64,000 nt of DNA, taken from assembly GCA_026873275.1 (NCBI GenBank), contig JANTUC010000002.1, positions 1,550,001-1,614,000 of the forward strand. The letters run 5' to 3'. This stretch comes from Pseudopithomyces maydicus (lineage: Eukaryota > Ascomycota > Dothideomycetes > Pleosporales > Didymosphaeriaceae). Of the stretch, positions 21,767-34,595 are shown piece after piece (within the stretch, counting starts at the first letter, position 1; each line of letters opens with the position of its first letter). A model generated the notes under the pieces. It was not told the origin of the DNA and did no database searches. It was given only the letters and a program-made list of their open reading frames with translations. A program made the position numbers and the translations under genes.

Positions 21767-21811
21767 GGTGGTGGTGGTGGTGGTGGTGGAGGCGGTGGAG
21801 GTGGAGGTGGA
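21767..21811. repeat. GGT/GGA trinucleotide tract in the DUF3295 leader
   Basis: About fifteen GGT- or GGA-type triplets just upstream of the chosen start codon (transcribed as ACC/TCC). Confidence 0.75.
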
Positions 21812-22360
21812 CGTCCGGTTTCGTCGAGGCGATTGCGTCAAGCAGGTCGGCTGCGGGTTGGACGGTCGAGCGCCTGGCTGCTACCGGGCGACGACGCACA
21901 TAGAGGGATAGAGGGTGCGGTGCGGGTGCAGGTGCAAGCGGGCGGTCGAGGAGCTGAGGGAAGTGGGGAGCGGACAGTGGGTAGCAGGCAGTGGGCGACG
22001 GGTGGTGGTCGCGGTGCAGCAGTACGTGGGTATGCAGCGTATGCGTGCTGTATATGGTATATGGGAGCAGGACCAGGACCCACGGGAGCAGCACTTGGAT
22101 AATAAATGGACCAGCCCGCGGCGCCCCTTCTGGATGGCATCCGTCACTACGGGAAGCACCCCTGTCACCATAAACGCCTCATGCTGCCCGCTCCAGGCCA
22201 GGTCCTCGCATCCTTGTAGGCCGGAGCTCGCCCGATGACTGGCCTTTTGGCAATGCTACCACAAGGACAAGGACTGCCGCTAGGAACGCCCGCTAGCCGA
22301 CGCAGCGCCTGTGCCCTCCCTGGACGCCCGCTGGTCATGGCCCCCTCAGGTGCGGCCGCC

Positions 22361-22436
22361 GCCAGCAGCACCAGCAGCAGCACCAGCAGCGCACCAGCAG
22401 CGCACCAGCAGCGCACCAGCAGCGCACCAGCAGCAC
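22361..22436. repeat. CAGCAGCAC / GCACCAGCAGC tandem repeat
   Basis: CAG-type triplets run into about four tandem copies of a 12-base unit GCGCACCAGCA. Confidence 0.85.
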
Positions 22437-22662
22437 CCTCCCCGGCCGCTCGCCACCGCTTTCTGACCGTCTCCGCGTGGCTGCCCATGCGCCCAGCACC
22501 CCTGTCGCTCGCTGTTGGCCTCAAACGCCTGGGCGTGGGGAGAGGCAGCACATGATGGACACCTGCCCAAGCGCGATCCTCTTCCAGAACCACCCCCTCC
22601 CTCCCCCCCGGCCGCGAGGGGGCACACGCGGGCTGACTCGCCGCCCTGCGACGTCTCGTCGA

Positions 22663-22687
22663 GCCTGCCTGCCTGCCTGCCTGCCTG
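22663..22687. repeat. GCCT microsatellite
   Basis: Six tandem copies of GCCT, with a degenerate continuation to about 22710. Confidence 0.85.
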
Positions 22688-23190
22688 TGTGCTGGCCGGC
22701 CTGCCTGTGTGCGCCGTTGCTGTGCTGACCTGCCACCTGCCCAGGTGCTGTTCTCCAGCAGCAAGCACCAGCAGCGGGCGGCGCACCATCCGCATCATGT
22801 GCAGCACCATGCCGAAGTCGACCCCGGCGCCTGCGCGAGGAGCCCCCGGTGGGCGATCCAGTGTCACCGGTATCTTTCCCGTATCCGCCCGCTGACTCAT
22901 CGTACGGTAAACAATCCATGGATCCATCCGCCCTCTGCATGTGACCGCGACCCTCGACGCTTCATCCGCCATCCCTGCCGCCCCTAAGCCCCATGGGTCG
23001 TCAAAGGTCGCCTCGTCGGCAGTACTCGACCATGCCGGCTAGCTACACCTGGCCCGGCATCGTGAGCGCCCTGCCCGCCGTCGAGTCCCCTCTAGGCCCT
23101 TCGGACGGCTCTCTCGGCCACCACAGCCTTGCTGCACAGCCATCACATCCACCTCCTCGCCCTCTCCCACATGCCGCCTCCCACCAGGTC

Positions 23191-23234
23191 TTCTGCTGCT
23201 GATGGTGCTGCCGCTGCTGCTGCTGCTGCTGCTG
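23191..23234. repeat. GCT trinucleotide repeat
   Basis: Interrupted GCT/CTG triplets, the last eight perfect. No coding context supported. Confidence 0.85.
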
Positions 23235-26200
23235 GCCCACCATTTCCGCGACCACCACACCCGTCACATGCTCCTCTACTTTTCCGCCGCCGGCCAAAAG
23301 CAACAGCCTCTGCGCGTGCCGGTGACACGCCGCTTTGGGAAGGCCGTTTTCGCCACTGCCTTCGAGCACAAGATACTCCGCTCAACCGGCTCTAGTACGG
23401 ACCCTTCCTATCGCTGTGCCATGCCAGGGTCGCTGTGTTTCCCCAGCCTCGAACCAGTCTTCCACATGAGCATTCCTCAGCCGCTTCGCACGACCCGTAA
23501 GACGGCTCCGACGCTGCCCAGCGCGAGCAGCATGCCATTGTTGGCCAGGTTCCAGATGGACATCATCGCCCCGTTCGCGGTGCTGTGCTGTCCTCGCCAG
23601 GTGTGTGCGTTATCATCACCACCCGTGTCAACAGTCGCTTGCGTGCCTGGTTCTGGTCAATCTGTTACTCGCCGCAATGTTGAAGTGCTACGTCAACCGT
23701 CTACAAATTCGTCGTCCCAGGTCATCTGCGTGTGCCCGTGTCGAATCACCATGGCGTACAGGAGTCATGTGCAACCCTCCTTCTTGCCTCAGCGCGGCGT
23801 GACGACCGGTTTCATGCGTTGTACAATTTCAACATCACAACCTCCCGCCTCCCGGCACTGCTCGCGGTACAGCGTGGCATTCACCCTGGTGTCTCTCCGC
23901 ATGCATTTGACGATCGCTACCGTGCCCCAGGCTTGACGCTTCCTGGCATGGCGTCTCCAACGCGCGGCACAACCACATTAATTGTCTTCGCCATGGAAAG
24001 CGTTCTGTCTATCCTGCTCATTTCTGCAATATGACCGTGCTGTTTTGATTTCGTTGCACCCGAGCTCGTGACGAGCGAAAAACTCCTCGTCTCGATTTAC
24101 GGTCCGACGCTCCGGTCCGACTATCGTGTGCCATCTTCCCCACAATCCCACAGATACCCGGCTGAGTAGCTTTACCAAACCCCCAGATGCGCCGTGGTCC
24201 AATGTGGAGAGCCGTCATCCCAAGCCACGTTCAGCACACAATGCCTGGCAGATATGGGCGACTCTCCGGCAACGGGAAGCCTGGGGCTTGAGCTGAAGCT
24301 ATTCGCAGTTTCCAAGGGCATTTTTCATTCAGCTGACCACGGTCCAATATCCAAAACAAGCAAGTCTCTCTATCGCAACTCAGAGTTTTTCCACTGTATA
24401 CAACAGCCTTTCCGCACCCAAGACGGCTCATGCACCAGCTTTGAAAAGCATTGGATAACTCACTAGTTCCTCCGAACAGTGCCCTGCTGTTCCTTGACTA
24501 CAGTATCCGCAGCCAGTCCCTCTATCTGTCTTACAATTGAGCACGGATCACAAGCTATAGAAAGACACGTCTTCGACCACAGACGGTTGCGCCGAAAGTA
24601 GGACGATCATGGTGTGGAACAAACGCCTCTGCGCCACTTGGTGTGTTTCGCTGGCTGGGTCGTACAGAGCTCACCAGCACACAATGTGATCTCACCATCG
24701 ACGCGATCTACTTTTACTGCCCAGCGATGCACGGAAGCTAGACACGGAGTCTCTTTCTTTGGATGAATAGCCATGTCTATGTACATAGGTACATACGTAA
24801 CGAGCTTGGACAGCGGCATCAGCAATGTTTGCTTTTTGAGTGTGCTATTGCCGAACCCGTAATCTTCTCCCACGAAGGATACGAACCCGATGGTCATCCT
24901 GTCCACGACAGGGTTGAAGATCAGATAGTAAGCGGGGGGAGCAAGTGATCCATCGGGCGGCGACAAGCTTCTAGACGCAACGGGCCGCACAGAAGACTGT
25001 CAGTCGCATGCTCCTGTCAGCCTTTATGTAAGCAGTGAAGGGTGGTTGTCCAGACGCCTATGGCGAAGCAGGACGCATATGCACTCGACTGTGAAGGGGA
25101 GAGCTAGATGTGACCGCATATCGAAAGACGGTAGCCTCGGCCATGGCCCGAATGTCACCCCGCGAGGTTGGCAGCTGAGTATGGGGTACAGTGCACCCGC
25201 ATAGGCGGCGAGGCCACACCACCGGAGACTTGGCTCCGGTCGCAGACCCGACACTACGGTTCACAGTCTTCTGGCGTCATGCTTGACCGATTCGGGAACG
25301 GGATGCTGGCGAGCGTGCCGCTGCACGAATCGCGTGGCTGTCGTTTTAGGCCCCCTCACCAATCGCATGATTGACATGCGGCATGCGTCCACGGCTGCTC
25401 GCAGAGCTGTCCTCTCAGCGCGGGGGCTTCCATCTCGTTCCCGCTCGTCCAACACGGCTGCTCCAGGTTGCGTCTTGCCAAACACTGGCCCGGCTGCACA
25501 GTGCAACAGACGACTCTCTCGCCGCCCGCATCACACCGTGATCGTCGGTGCACGCCTCCCAACACTGCGAGCTGCCTCAGCTCTGAAGCAGCCTGAATTT
25601 GTCGCTTGCGCCCAATGTACCGAGGTTAGGCGGCCGTTGTGAAAAAGACGCACCAGCCTCCCCTGTTCCAGGTAGGTGTGATGAGATCCTGCCGTTCACG
25701 TTCATCTCCGAGCCTTTGACTCTCTAGCGCACGGGGGAAGTCTATGCTGACTTCCGCGCTTTGTCGTCCTTGGTTATGAACAAGTTGTGCCAGATAACTG
25801 ACTCTTGCCTCGAAGCGCAGCGCTCAGACCGCAAGAATACAACGTCGCAATTATCGCGGCGAGCTTCCGACGATTCATGCAACTTAGCACGTTCCCAAGC
25901 CACAGCCTCGGGCACCCGACGACCCATTGCTCGCGTGGCCAGGAGTGCCAAGGATCGTCGGCTGCCCAAATCGGGCACCCAGCAGCAGCGCATTTCCGCA
26001 CTCATGGTTCCGGGACAACCTAACCAAAGCACCATGGGACGGCATTGTCGTCTACGTGCACTCCCCCTTATCGAGATTGCACGTAATCCGAAAACAATAG
26101 CGCGTTGAAGCGCTAGACTTGCGACCATGAAGGTGAACCGAAAGGAATACGCGGCTGGCCATATAGCCATCGAGAGACATGCATCCCACGTCCGGACAAC

Positions 26201-29200
26201 ACAATATGCACCCACGTGCTGTGTTCCCGTTCTCTTCGCCCGTCATTACCAGGATCAAGCACGTATCACCCTTTTGATGTAAAGGAAGACCCAGGGGCCA
26301 ACACCATCCTTTCGAAAATTACGTTGCATTCCAAGGGTGGTGCTCATGTGGGCATGTCCGTGCTGCGTGGAACGCGATACTATTCACCCCACGTGCTTAT
26401 CGCAGCGCAGCAACGCCTTTCCACGAACCGAAGGTGGGGAAAACATGTTCTCCACCGACACGGCTCGCAGCTATCTTGACTTGGGCACCACCAACATGCG
26501 CCCGGGAACAAGAACAACGTGGGATGCAATTCCACCTCCACCAACTGCAGCCTTACCTTCCTATTCTTTCTACCTCCGGACCTGTATTGAGAAATGAAAC
26601 TGTCAGCCGTACCGCGCATTCCACCTTGCTTCCAGAACGCGTTGCTTCGTGGGAAATAGCGCATAGCGAGTGACCTTCTCGATCAGGCAACGTCCACTCG
26701 GGCCGACACAATCACTGCACTTCGTGAAGGCGGTCAACATTTTCGGGCATGCCATACTCTCTGTCATATCCTGACTAGGATCTTTGTATCGTATTGCAAA
26801 CCCCCGCCGTTTTTCAATACTGTTCATCATTCTCCAGCTATTCTCGCATCAGATTTGGTGTTGGTAACACCGCGTGCTTACCAGTCAGATGGACACTGCG
26901 AACCATACTTTGTGTTTCCTCAAACGCACGTATTCTCCAAGGGTTTCAGATCGGTAATTGAGCTTGACATTGGCAGGTGGTCAGCCTTGAGGCTGGTGCA
27001 GCGCGTCGATATTAAATGCCACCACGAATAGCCAGCATGGCTTCTGGTAATAGGCTATGACAACGGAGTTCCATGCTGTCGGGTCAGCCTCAGCTACGAC
27101 CCGGTCGCTAATTATACACGAACCTCTGCACCATCTTGCAGCTCACCGTTCGCTTCATCTGACCGTGGAACCGAAAGGTCCTCTAGAGTCTGCTGTGTCT
27201 GGCAATGCGGTGAATGACCCCACAACCTGGTTTCCAATCCATAACTCCACCGTTCATCAACCAGTGGATCTAGCTCATTGTTGGAAGGGTCGGTGAAGTT
27301 TGCCTGCCAATACCTGGGCCAACGGCTGCATCCTACCGTACGCATATATGCATCGACACTGTCATCTGATACTCTGCGGCCCGAGTGATGAGATATCCGG
27401 TACCGCCATCAACTGGTCTTCCCGAACGGAGTTGCTGCGCTTCCACGCCTCGGCAGGATCCAATTAACCATATCACCCGGTTGGATCTCGCCGGCCCTCA
27501 ACCCAAAGCGCTTGTCTCCGACGCCTATTTGCAAACGCCTTGTTTCTTTGAGCCATAGAACTTAATCATACCATCGCACGGTGACCTTTGGCATAACATT
27601 TAGATGCTAGGAAAGGCTTCCTCATGCCCGTCGCCACCTCAATCTGCAGTCTCATCCAGCCGGACCCCATAATTGACCCCTTGAGATTCCCAGTCAGCGG
27701 TCCCACATCAGCAATGCGTAGTACGATGTTTTCCTATAGTGGCAACTCTCCGTCTTCTCCGTTCCCGCTACCCCAGGTCGTTGGCGTTGATCTCACCTTT
27801 CCCCAGTCTTGCCAGTGCGATTCTCGACGCCTCGACCGTGTCCATCTTACCGGCCCTGAGTATCAGGATCACATGCAACTCGCGATTATTGGTGAGACGG
27901 TGCTATTGTGCGATACATTGCTTACCATATGTCACATCTTAATATTCTAGGTCTACACGCGCGGTGAGGCCCGAGGCGAACATCGTGTCGGCCCGTCCAA
28001 CGGCTCCTCACCCACTTCCCCAAGTTCCCCGTCTTAATTCGCTGGTGCTTACTCGGTGAACGCCCCTAGCCTTGGTACAACATGGCTGCTCTTACAGTCC
28101 AACTGCCGGCATCAGCATTTTGGCCGCCACGGCGAACACCGTGGATTTTCGGTCACGAGTCCAAAATGTCTTACCCTACGCCTTCTCTGCATCGCCGCAA
28201 GTTTCAGCTTTACACATCCCAATCCTCTTTCAGAAGTGTTCCTAGCCAAGCTCTGTAAGCTGCGCATTTACCACCCCGTGTCTGCTTAACGGCCATCTTA
28301 ACGATTTAGATTCTGCATGCAGGCTGCCACATGCCCTCCCTACATACTGACCTACATGATATCTACAAACTTTGTCGATCCTGCGCGCACCGTCGTTCCT
28401 GCTGTTGAACATTATTTTGCATTTATTCACGTCAACGGCAAATCTCATAGGTCGGTTAAAGGTACATTAATTTCGTAGGCGAACGAAGAACGCCTCCCAC
28501 GACGTGTAGAAACCCGCCCGCATGTATTGCTGACTGCACGCCTGCACGCCTATCCAGATGACCCTACAGAATGGAGAAATGCACTGCACACGCATGGCGA
28601 GCAGCGAACGGGTCCTTCGCACCGGTAACGTGACCAAACGGTGAGGGCCGCGCCGTCTTGTCCCGCCCGCAGCCACCGCAAATCCTGCGCCGGTGTAGTA
28701 AGCACCGAAACAAAGCAAGGCCAGATGTGAGCAGCACGTACAGCCACGTCTTCTTATCAAAACTCGGCATCGTGAAATGAAATATATTTTATCCGTGTAT
28801 TTATTGTGTGAACAAGACAAAATATTGTGGAATTTGGCTCTATTCACAAGTTTACCCACAACCTAACCCCAAGTCTAATAACATCAGAAATCCCCCATCG
28901 TACATACAACCAAACGTCTACAATCCTACGCGGGATGCCACCGCTCGTTCTGTCTCCCTTCCATCCCATCTCACGCATCGGGCGTCCGCTCCTCTCGCTT
29001 CTCGCACGAAGGACATGAGCGCTTCGCCCTGCGTTTATGTTACCGGTTAGATACCATACCCCTGCATATGTCATCTCGTCTCACTCTTTGCTCACCCCCT
29101 TCGCGTCCACCGTTATGTCTACAAGGTCCATTTAATTTACAGGGCGTCTCCTGACCTGGGACAACGGCGCTGCGCTGGCACTCGGGTTCCGAATCTGTGG

Positions 29201-29534
29201 GTCGAGCGAGGTGGTGTGGGTGGTCGGCGACGTATGTACGTGGCATGGGGATGCGCGTGGAGGGATTGCCCTTTTAGGACAGGGCGTTCGTTTGGCGAAG
29301 CAGAAAGAAGGGATGGTAAGAGTATCGAAACTGAATATGTGCCCGAGGCGAAATTTGCGACGCGATGTATATGTAATTTTCCACAGGATACAAAGGACGA
29401 AGACCATAGTTTCTAAAAAGCCTGCAAGACAGATCGTATACTTCGGCAGGGTAGAACCGAAGTCCTCGGTGTATACTATCCCAAAAGAGTGTTTGAGCGA
29501 TGTGGTGTGGTGTGGGGACGCACGTTTTAGGTAG

Positions 29535-29955
29535 GTACATGCTTGTTTTTCGGTCCTAATGTATGTACGTGCTTGGGTACATGCAGGGACGAGCTGTACG
29601 CGTGCATTATCTAGTCCCATGTATGCATACAAGTACATAATCGCACATGTACATGTTCTCAAACGCACTTCATGTATATTCCTTCTACTAATGCATCTGA
29701 TACGTATGTACTTCAAGACGTGTACGTACTATTTGCAGACCTGGGTACGATACGCCATGCTGCAGTCCGCCGTATATACGACGTCTTATGCGAAGTCCGT
29801 CAAGGGAATATGCAATCCTATTCAGCGTAGCTTTGACCCCCTTGCAACGTGACGTAATGCGAAACCTCAGTGATATCCAGTGTAGAACAATGACGTAGAT
29901 GTATGTATACATGTTCAAGAATAGAAAGCCGAAGGAGTACATGTACGTACGGCAA
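29535..29955. other. Stretch dense in GTAC / ACGT / TGCA words
   Basis: More than a dozen short self-complementary words such as GTACGTAC, CATGTACATG, ATGCAT, TACGTA and GTATAC occur in about 400 bases, giving alternating purine-pyrimidine runs. No gene is supported within it. Confidence 0.5.
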
Positions 29956-30251
29956 ATTTTCGTATAATGAGGAGATTCTCTGATGTACAAAGTGTGATGT
30001 CAATGGCTTGCGTACTGGCATGCTTCCGGAAGAGCTGAACGTTATTGCGGATCTGGCAGTGGATCAACGCTTGATTTCACAGTAGTTGTTCTCTTCAGTG
30101 GGAATAGATGTGTGTACAAACTCACATCTTTTCAAGGAGATCATAGCATTATGGATGCACGTCTACAGGTGAAGGATCATGTAGCTCGGTGTATGTTACA
30201 TAACCTTAGGAAAAAAAACATGGCGACAACCAATGCAGGTCAGCCAATTTT

Positions 30252-31989
30252 CTACAACCGGTAACGGAAATTCCTATTCTCAATATCCGTCAAGTCCAAA
30301 AATTCCTCATCTGTGACATAACCTCTTTTAACCTCACCCTCCCTCCTTCGATTCTCCCATTGATAGTACACCCTCAGCACTACTGCCAGACCCGCCGCAA
30401 CCCCACACGTAACTATGATCGAAATCTTTGCCGGCACAAACTCCGGTGCATCGCTCTGCCGAAACGTCAATGGCCCAATGATATTCCCTAGGCAAAACGA
30501 CATGAGTAGTATAGCGTTCATCGTCACCTTCTTCGTGTGCCCTGCGACATTCGCCGCCACCCACGAGTACAGCAACGGAAGACTAGCCCCTATGCAATTC
30601 GTAAGATAATTGCCTATCAACTTACCGACCTTGTCGTCGGCGGGGAGGAACGCCATGAGGGCACCGCCGAGTATGCCGGGAACAAGCAGGGTGATGACGT
30701 TGAGGCCACGCTGGTCAAAACGGCCTGCTAGGTAGGTAGCGGCGAGGATGGATATAACGCTTACAGCACCGGAGGGTAGTTGGAGTAGGGCTGTGGTCTT
30801 GGGGGCGTACCCGAAGGATTTGATGAGCGTAGCTTGGTAGGAAGATACAGCGCCGTTGGGGACATTGGACGAGATGGTGATGAGGGAGAGGAGCCAAGTT
30901 TGGGGGTCGACTAGGCATTCGAAAACGTGGTGGCGTTTGAAATGGGTGTTTTCAATACCTGAGAAGGTTAGCTGTAAGGTGAATGGGAATGAAGTAGTCA
31001 GCTTACCAGTTTGGTTGGAACGGAGGCGTTCGATGGCCCAAAAATTCTCGGTGGGTGTGAGACGAGAAGACATGGGATTGTCTGGGAGGAAGAGGACGAC
31101 TTCGTTGGTTAGCGGGACTGTGAGGGGCTGGAGGTGTGGTCGAACCTGCGATACCAACTGCAACGGTCACGAGTCCGACAACCAAGAACATAATCTGCCA
31201 GCTGGTGAAGGTAGGACTATAGTAATGTTGAAATCCGAACGAGATCAGTGAGCCTATGATAGTACCCATACCAACACCAAGATACCAAATTCCCGTACGT
31301 AGAGGTTGTTCATTCTTTTTGTACCACATGGAAGTGATGAGAATCAAGCTGGGTGCAACAGCCGACTCGAAGCAACCAAGTAGTACACGCGTTGCTACAA
31401 GGGCGCCATAATTCTTGCATACACAAGTCAATGCAGTCACCAAGCCCCAGAGTATGACAGCAGCACCGAGATACTTTGCTGTCGGGAGTCTTTGCATACC
31501 GTATCCATGCGGGAATTCGAGTGCTAGATAGCTCACATAGAAGCTAGAGTCGTCAATTAAGACTTCAAAGCCGTAAGTGCTTCACGGATACTTACATAAG
31601 TGCAAGATTAGAGAACTGGGAAGTCGTGATATTTGCGTCATCGTACAAGCCCATAACAGCTGCATAGTTGACTGATTGTGGTGTTAGCAAACGATTGATG
31701 CTGCTACATGCATGTGAGAGAATCACCCACCTAGAGTTTTATCCAGATACTGCAAACAGTAACAAGACCACATCAATGGCATAATCATCCAATCTATCTT
31801 GCGCAACAGTCTTTTCTCATCCTCGCTCGTTAGTTCGCTCACATTGTGTTGGTTTTTGAGAAATTGTAGGGCCTCATCGCCGTTCTGCGTGGGTTTTTCG
31901 ACGACCGCAACGCTTCCCATTTCGATGTCTAGTTCGGGCGGACTGATAGAATCACTATGCTTGTCGCCAAGTTTTACGGTGGTAGCCAT
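30252..31989 (-). CDS. MFS anion:cation symporter of the allantoate/nicotinate permease type (Dal5-like)
   Basis: Plasma-membrane permease of 510 residues. Minus-strand exons: 31731-31989, 31596-31671, 31146-31543, 31007-31099 and 30252-30958; exon lengths sum to whole codons. Typical segments in order: KIDWMIMPLMWSCYCLQYLDK, then FPHGYGMQRLPTAKYLG, SMWYKKNEQPLRTGIWY and FLPDNPMSSRLTP. Later come SSNVPNGAVSSYQATLIKSF and LPLLYSWVAANVAGHTKK, with a YYQWENRRR tail. These are hallmarks of the anion:cation symporter family, whose members take up allantoate, ureidosuccinate, nicotinate or related organic anions. The 46-base third intron has a clear GCTAAC branch site. The exact substrate is not predictable. 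Confidence 0.9.
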
Positions 31990-33206
31990 CTCGATCGTAT
32001 ATAGAAATACTGCGAACAATTACAAGACAAGACGAGGCAAAAAGCTGAGAATTCGAGCTGATGTCCTTGTACGCTGATCGGGACCAAAGCAAGATCTATA
32101 TGCAACAACGTTTCGACACAACTTAACTTGCCGTTGCCGCGCATGCAATTGCCGAATGCATATGCAAGATTGCCTATCAGTAAATCTATATCGACCAGTC
32201 TTTATCTGGAACCCCTGGTTTGAACGATTCAGCATCATGTTTTGTACCCAATCCGCGGCGACACAGCACAGTACATCGCTCTTCTATACCGTCTCAAGAT
32301 CTTGGGAGCATCATCGTTCACAGCCATTCTGAGTACGTGGCGGAAAAATGATAGATAAGAATACTATCAATGACGTCGGCACCTAGTTGCGATGGTCGCA
32401 TGTCACTAAGCTGTATTGGGAAGGACGTTGGCGTCGTTGTACCCCTCTCGACATTGCTTTCTCCACGTTTGTAAAATCGCTATGTGGAAGATTCGGAGAT
32501 AAAGAAGGACTGAAGAAACTCGATTAAACCTATTTTGTCTAGATCATGCCAAGTCGAGTGTCGATCAACGCATGCATATAGGATTTCTAGGGTGTTGTTG
32601 GAAAGGAATTACTGAGAACAATTTGTAAGGTTAATTATACATTTGAAGCGCTTTGTATAATGAAGAGTGCGTAGTCAGTAAAGTTGCTGAAATCTTAATG
32701 AGTATGTAAAGGTCAGGCTGAGACGCCTCGAGTCTGCGCTATCTTAGAGTTGATATGTTGGTTGCGCCATGATATGTATAGTACTTGACTATATCTTAAA
32801 CAGGAATATTAAAGCGATCATGAGTATACTGAATTATAACATCTTCTGAGCTAATAGTTGTTTACTCATAGTTTCAGAGCACATGAGGGCTTTAGGTAAG
32901 GAACATAGAGACCCTAATTTCATGTCTCATTTCCAACCTGCAAGTGATAAGTTTTGTTTGTAAAGACCCATTCAACCTAATTAGTAAAATAAAAGCGTAT
33001 TACACAGGTTTATCAAATACGAATATAAGGCTTGAAATCTTTGACACACACGCCCGCATCAAACCACCCACAACAAACCACCCACAACAAACCACCCACA
33101 CCAAACCACCCACACCAAACCACCCTCACCAATTCACCCACACCAGACCTCTCGCACTCAATCACTCACAGCCAATCACTCTATTTTCTGCTCAAAATAA
33201 TTGACA
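31990..33206. other. Intergenic with a nearly G-free leader before the RING gene
   Basis: Divergent promoter space between the permease and RING genes. No gene is seen between 32240 and 33040, which is AT-rich. The repeat leader is listed separately. Confidence 0.5.
33050..33180 (+). repeat. CCACCCACA-type repeat forming a G-poor 5' leader
   Basis: Five or more imperfect copies of an 11-base unit (AACCACCCACA) followed by CACTCA-type variants, nearly devoid of G for about 110 bases. It ends a few tens of bases before the start codon at 33207, so it probably forms an unstructured 5' untranslated leader. Confidence 0.65.
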
Positions 33207-34595
33207 ATGGCAGAGGCGCGGTTCCTAAATCGATTTATCGCAAATTCATACCCTCTCGCGGGTCTACCGGGAGAAATGTCCCTCGAAGATGCACACGAAG
33301 ATGCGCTCAACAAAACACGCAAGATGTTAGAGAAATCTGTTGACCCGGCAAAGAAGTATTCTAGAGACACGACCCCAGAGATGCGTGATGAACTAGAAAA
33401 CTCCGTCTTCCAGCATCACCAGGAGATACAGGACTTCATCGAAGCTAACGCAGGCACTGGAATTTTCTTCGATGAGGTCAGACTTCTTCAAGGCCAAATT
33501 GATGAGCTACTTACAGTCAAAAATACGATCAAAGATCCTCGTGTTCACTGCGATCACGTCAAACTATTTCTATCGCTGGTAGAGGTTTTCTATACGGATT
33601 ATTCGTTCGTAATGCGACTAAATCCCGATCCGGAGGCGTGTGGCATCGAACTCAAGCATTTGAACGAGATCCGTAGATTTGAGTGGAAACTTAGGAAACC
33701 CTACTCTCACTGGGATTTTACCCCATTGTCAGATGAGATAGACGGTCAATTCGCCAAGATAGACGAAGTACACACTACTTCTACACGCAATTCAAGGCTC
33801 CGGATTGCTTTATGGGCGTTGCATCCGCTTATTATAGCAGTTTCTGGGCTCAGGCATGTCCTCGAAATTGAATTGTGGAACACCCTGAATGATGATCTCA
33901 AGTGGCTAGTAGATTGGTCAATCGTTCTTCCGGCTGAACTCCAGGTCCTAATAGACCACATTGGATCCCTTTTGACAACCATGGACAAGCTACTAAAGAG
34001 CGGAAGAAATATGATTCTTCTAGCAAAAGATCCACGTAACTTTCGCATGTACGACCTCGTGAATCCGCATGTTGGTCAAGCAGTGGACTCCGCTAGCGTT
34101 GGCGACACGTGTGGAATCTGCCGTACTGAATACGCCCAAAGAAGTTCGGCCACCGAGAATGATGAGGAATCCCACGAGCTGGCTGTTAGAATCGAAGGAT
34201 GCAATCATACAGTGGGAATGCGATGTCTTCAGGAGTGGATCTCACAACAAGGCTTCGACTGCACTTGTCCTATGTGCCGTGCGCGTTTCTTCGATCTCGA
34301 TAACCCTGTATTTGCCAAAGTTGCAGAAGTTACATTTCAAGGATTAGAATACATACGCCAGGAAACAGGCTCTGTCGCTCAGTTCCAATCTGCAATGCCT
34401 GAAATGGTTGAACTTTTCTCAGGAGGACCGCGTGCGCATCTAAATGACCCTAAGCTCATGGAAACATTGGTGCGGCAGATAGAATTTCGAACGGAATTGC
34501 AGAAGCTTGGGGATAAATTTGATGAAGTGACGGCTAATGTGCTGACACTACCCTCCACGGGAGGTGGAAATCAGGTACCACCTGAGGTCGATTGA
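33207..34595 (+). CDS. RING-finger protein, probable E3 ubiquitin ligase
   Basis: Single-exon protein of 462 residues. Residues 1-295 are helical with no named domain. A RING finger follows at about 301-360: DTCGIC, a 20-residue acidic insert, EGCNHTVGMRCLQEWI, then CTCPMCRARFF. The spacing (Cys-x-His-x5-Cys-x3-Trp) is the common fungal variant. The C-terminus is about 90 helical residues. The family role is transfer of ubiquitin from an E2 to a substrate; no substrate can be named. The plus-strand context TTGACAATGG makes 33207 the start. Codon use is more AT-rich than in CCT5 or DUG2, as in many lineage-specific fungal RING genes. Confidence 0.8.
   Translation: MAEARFLNRFIANSYPLAGLPGEMSLEDAHEDALNKTRKMLEKSVDPAKKYSRDTTPEMRDELENSVFQHHQEIQDFIEANAGTGIFFDEVRLLQGQIDELLTVKNTIKDPRVHCDHVKLFLSLVEVFYTDYSFVMRLNPDPEACGIELKHLNEIRRFEWKLRKPYSHWDFTPLSDEIDGQFAKIDEVHTTSTRNSRLRIALWALHPLIIAVSGLRHVLEIELWNTLNDDLKWLVDWSIVLPAELQVLIDHIGSLLTTMDKLLKSGRNMILLAKDPRNFRMYDLVNPHVGQAVDSASVGDTCGICRTEYAQRSSATENDEESHELAVRIEGCNHTVGMRCLQEWISQQGFDCTCPMCRARFFDLDNPVFAKVAEVTFQGLEYIRQETGSVAQFQSAMPEMVELFSGGPRAHLNDPKLMETLVRQIEFRTELQKLGDKFDEVTANVLTLPSTGGGNQVPPEVD

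Larger units (their letters stand above)
21711..30251. other. Gene-poor stretch of 8.5 kb with microsatellites
   Basis: No recognisable protein family or exon chain was found. Frames between 22165 and 22972 are artefacts of CAG/CTG and GCCT repeats. Those between 24.6 and 26.7 kb (up to 157 codons) show no motifs and mirror open frames on the other strand. The left 400 bases are probably the leader of the DUF3295 gene. A stretch rich in GTAC/ACGT words occupies 29535-29955. The right end is the 3' flank of the Dal5-like permease. Confidence 0.5.

Noticed and set aside
20743..22102. Long plus-strand frames over the DUF3295 gene (up to 288 codons)
   Set aside because: Antisense shadows; the minus strand carries the conserved GATA_AreA and DUF3295 blocks.
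22165..22972. Several frames of 100-208 codons
   Set aside because: Created by CAG/CTG and GCCT repeats that stay open in many frames.
29000..30000. Possible telomere- or centromere-like repeat
   Set aside because: No TTAGGG array and no long tandem unit; only scattered short palindromes.
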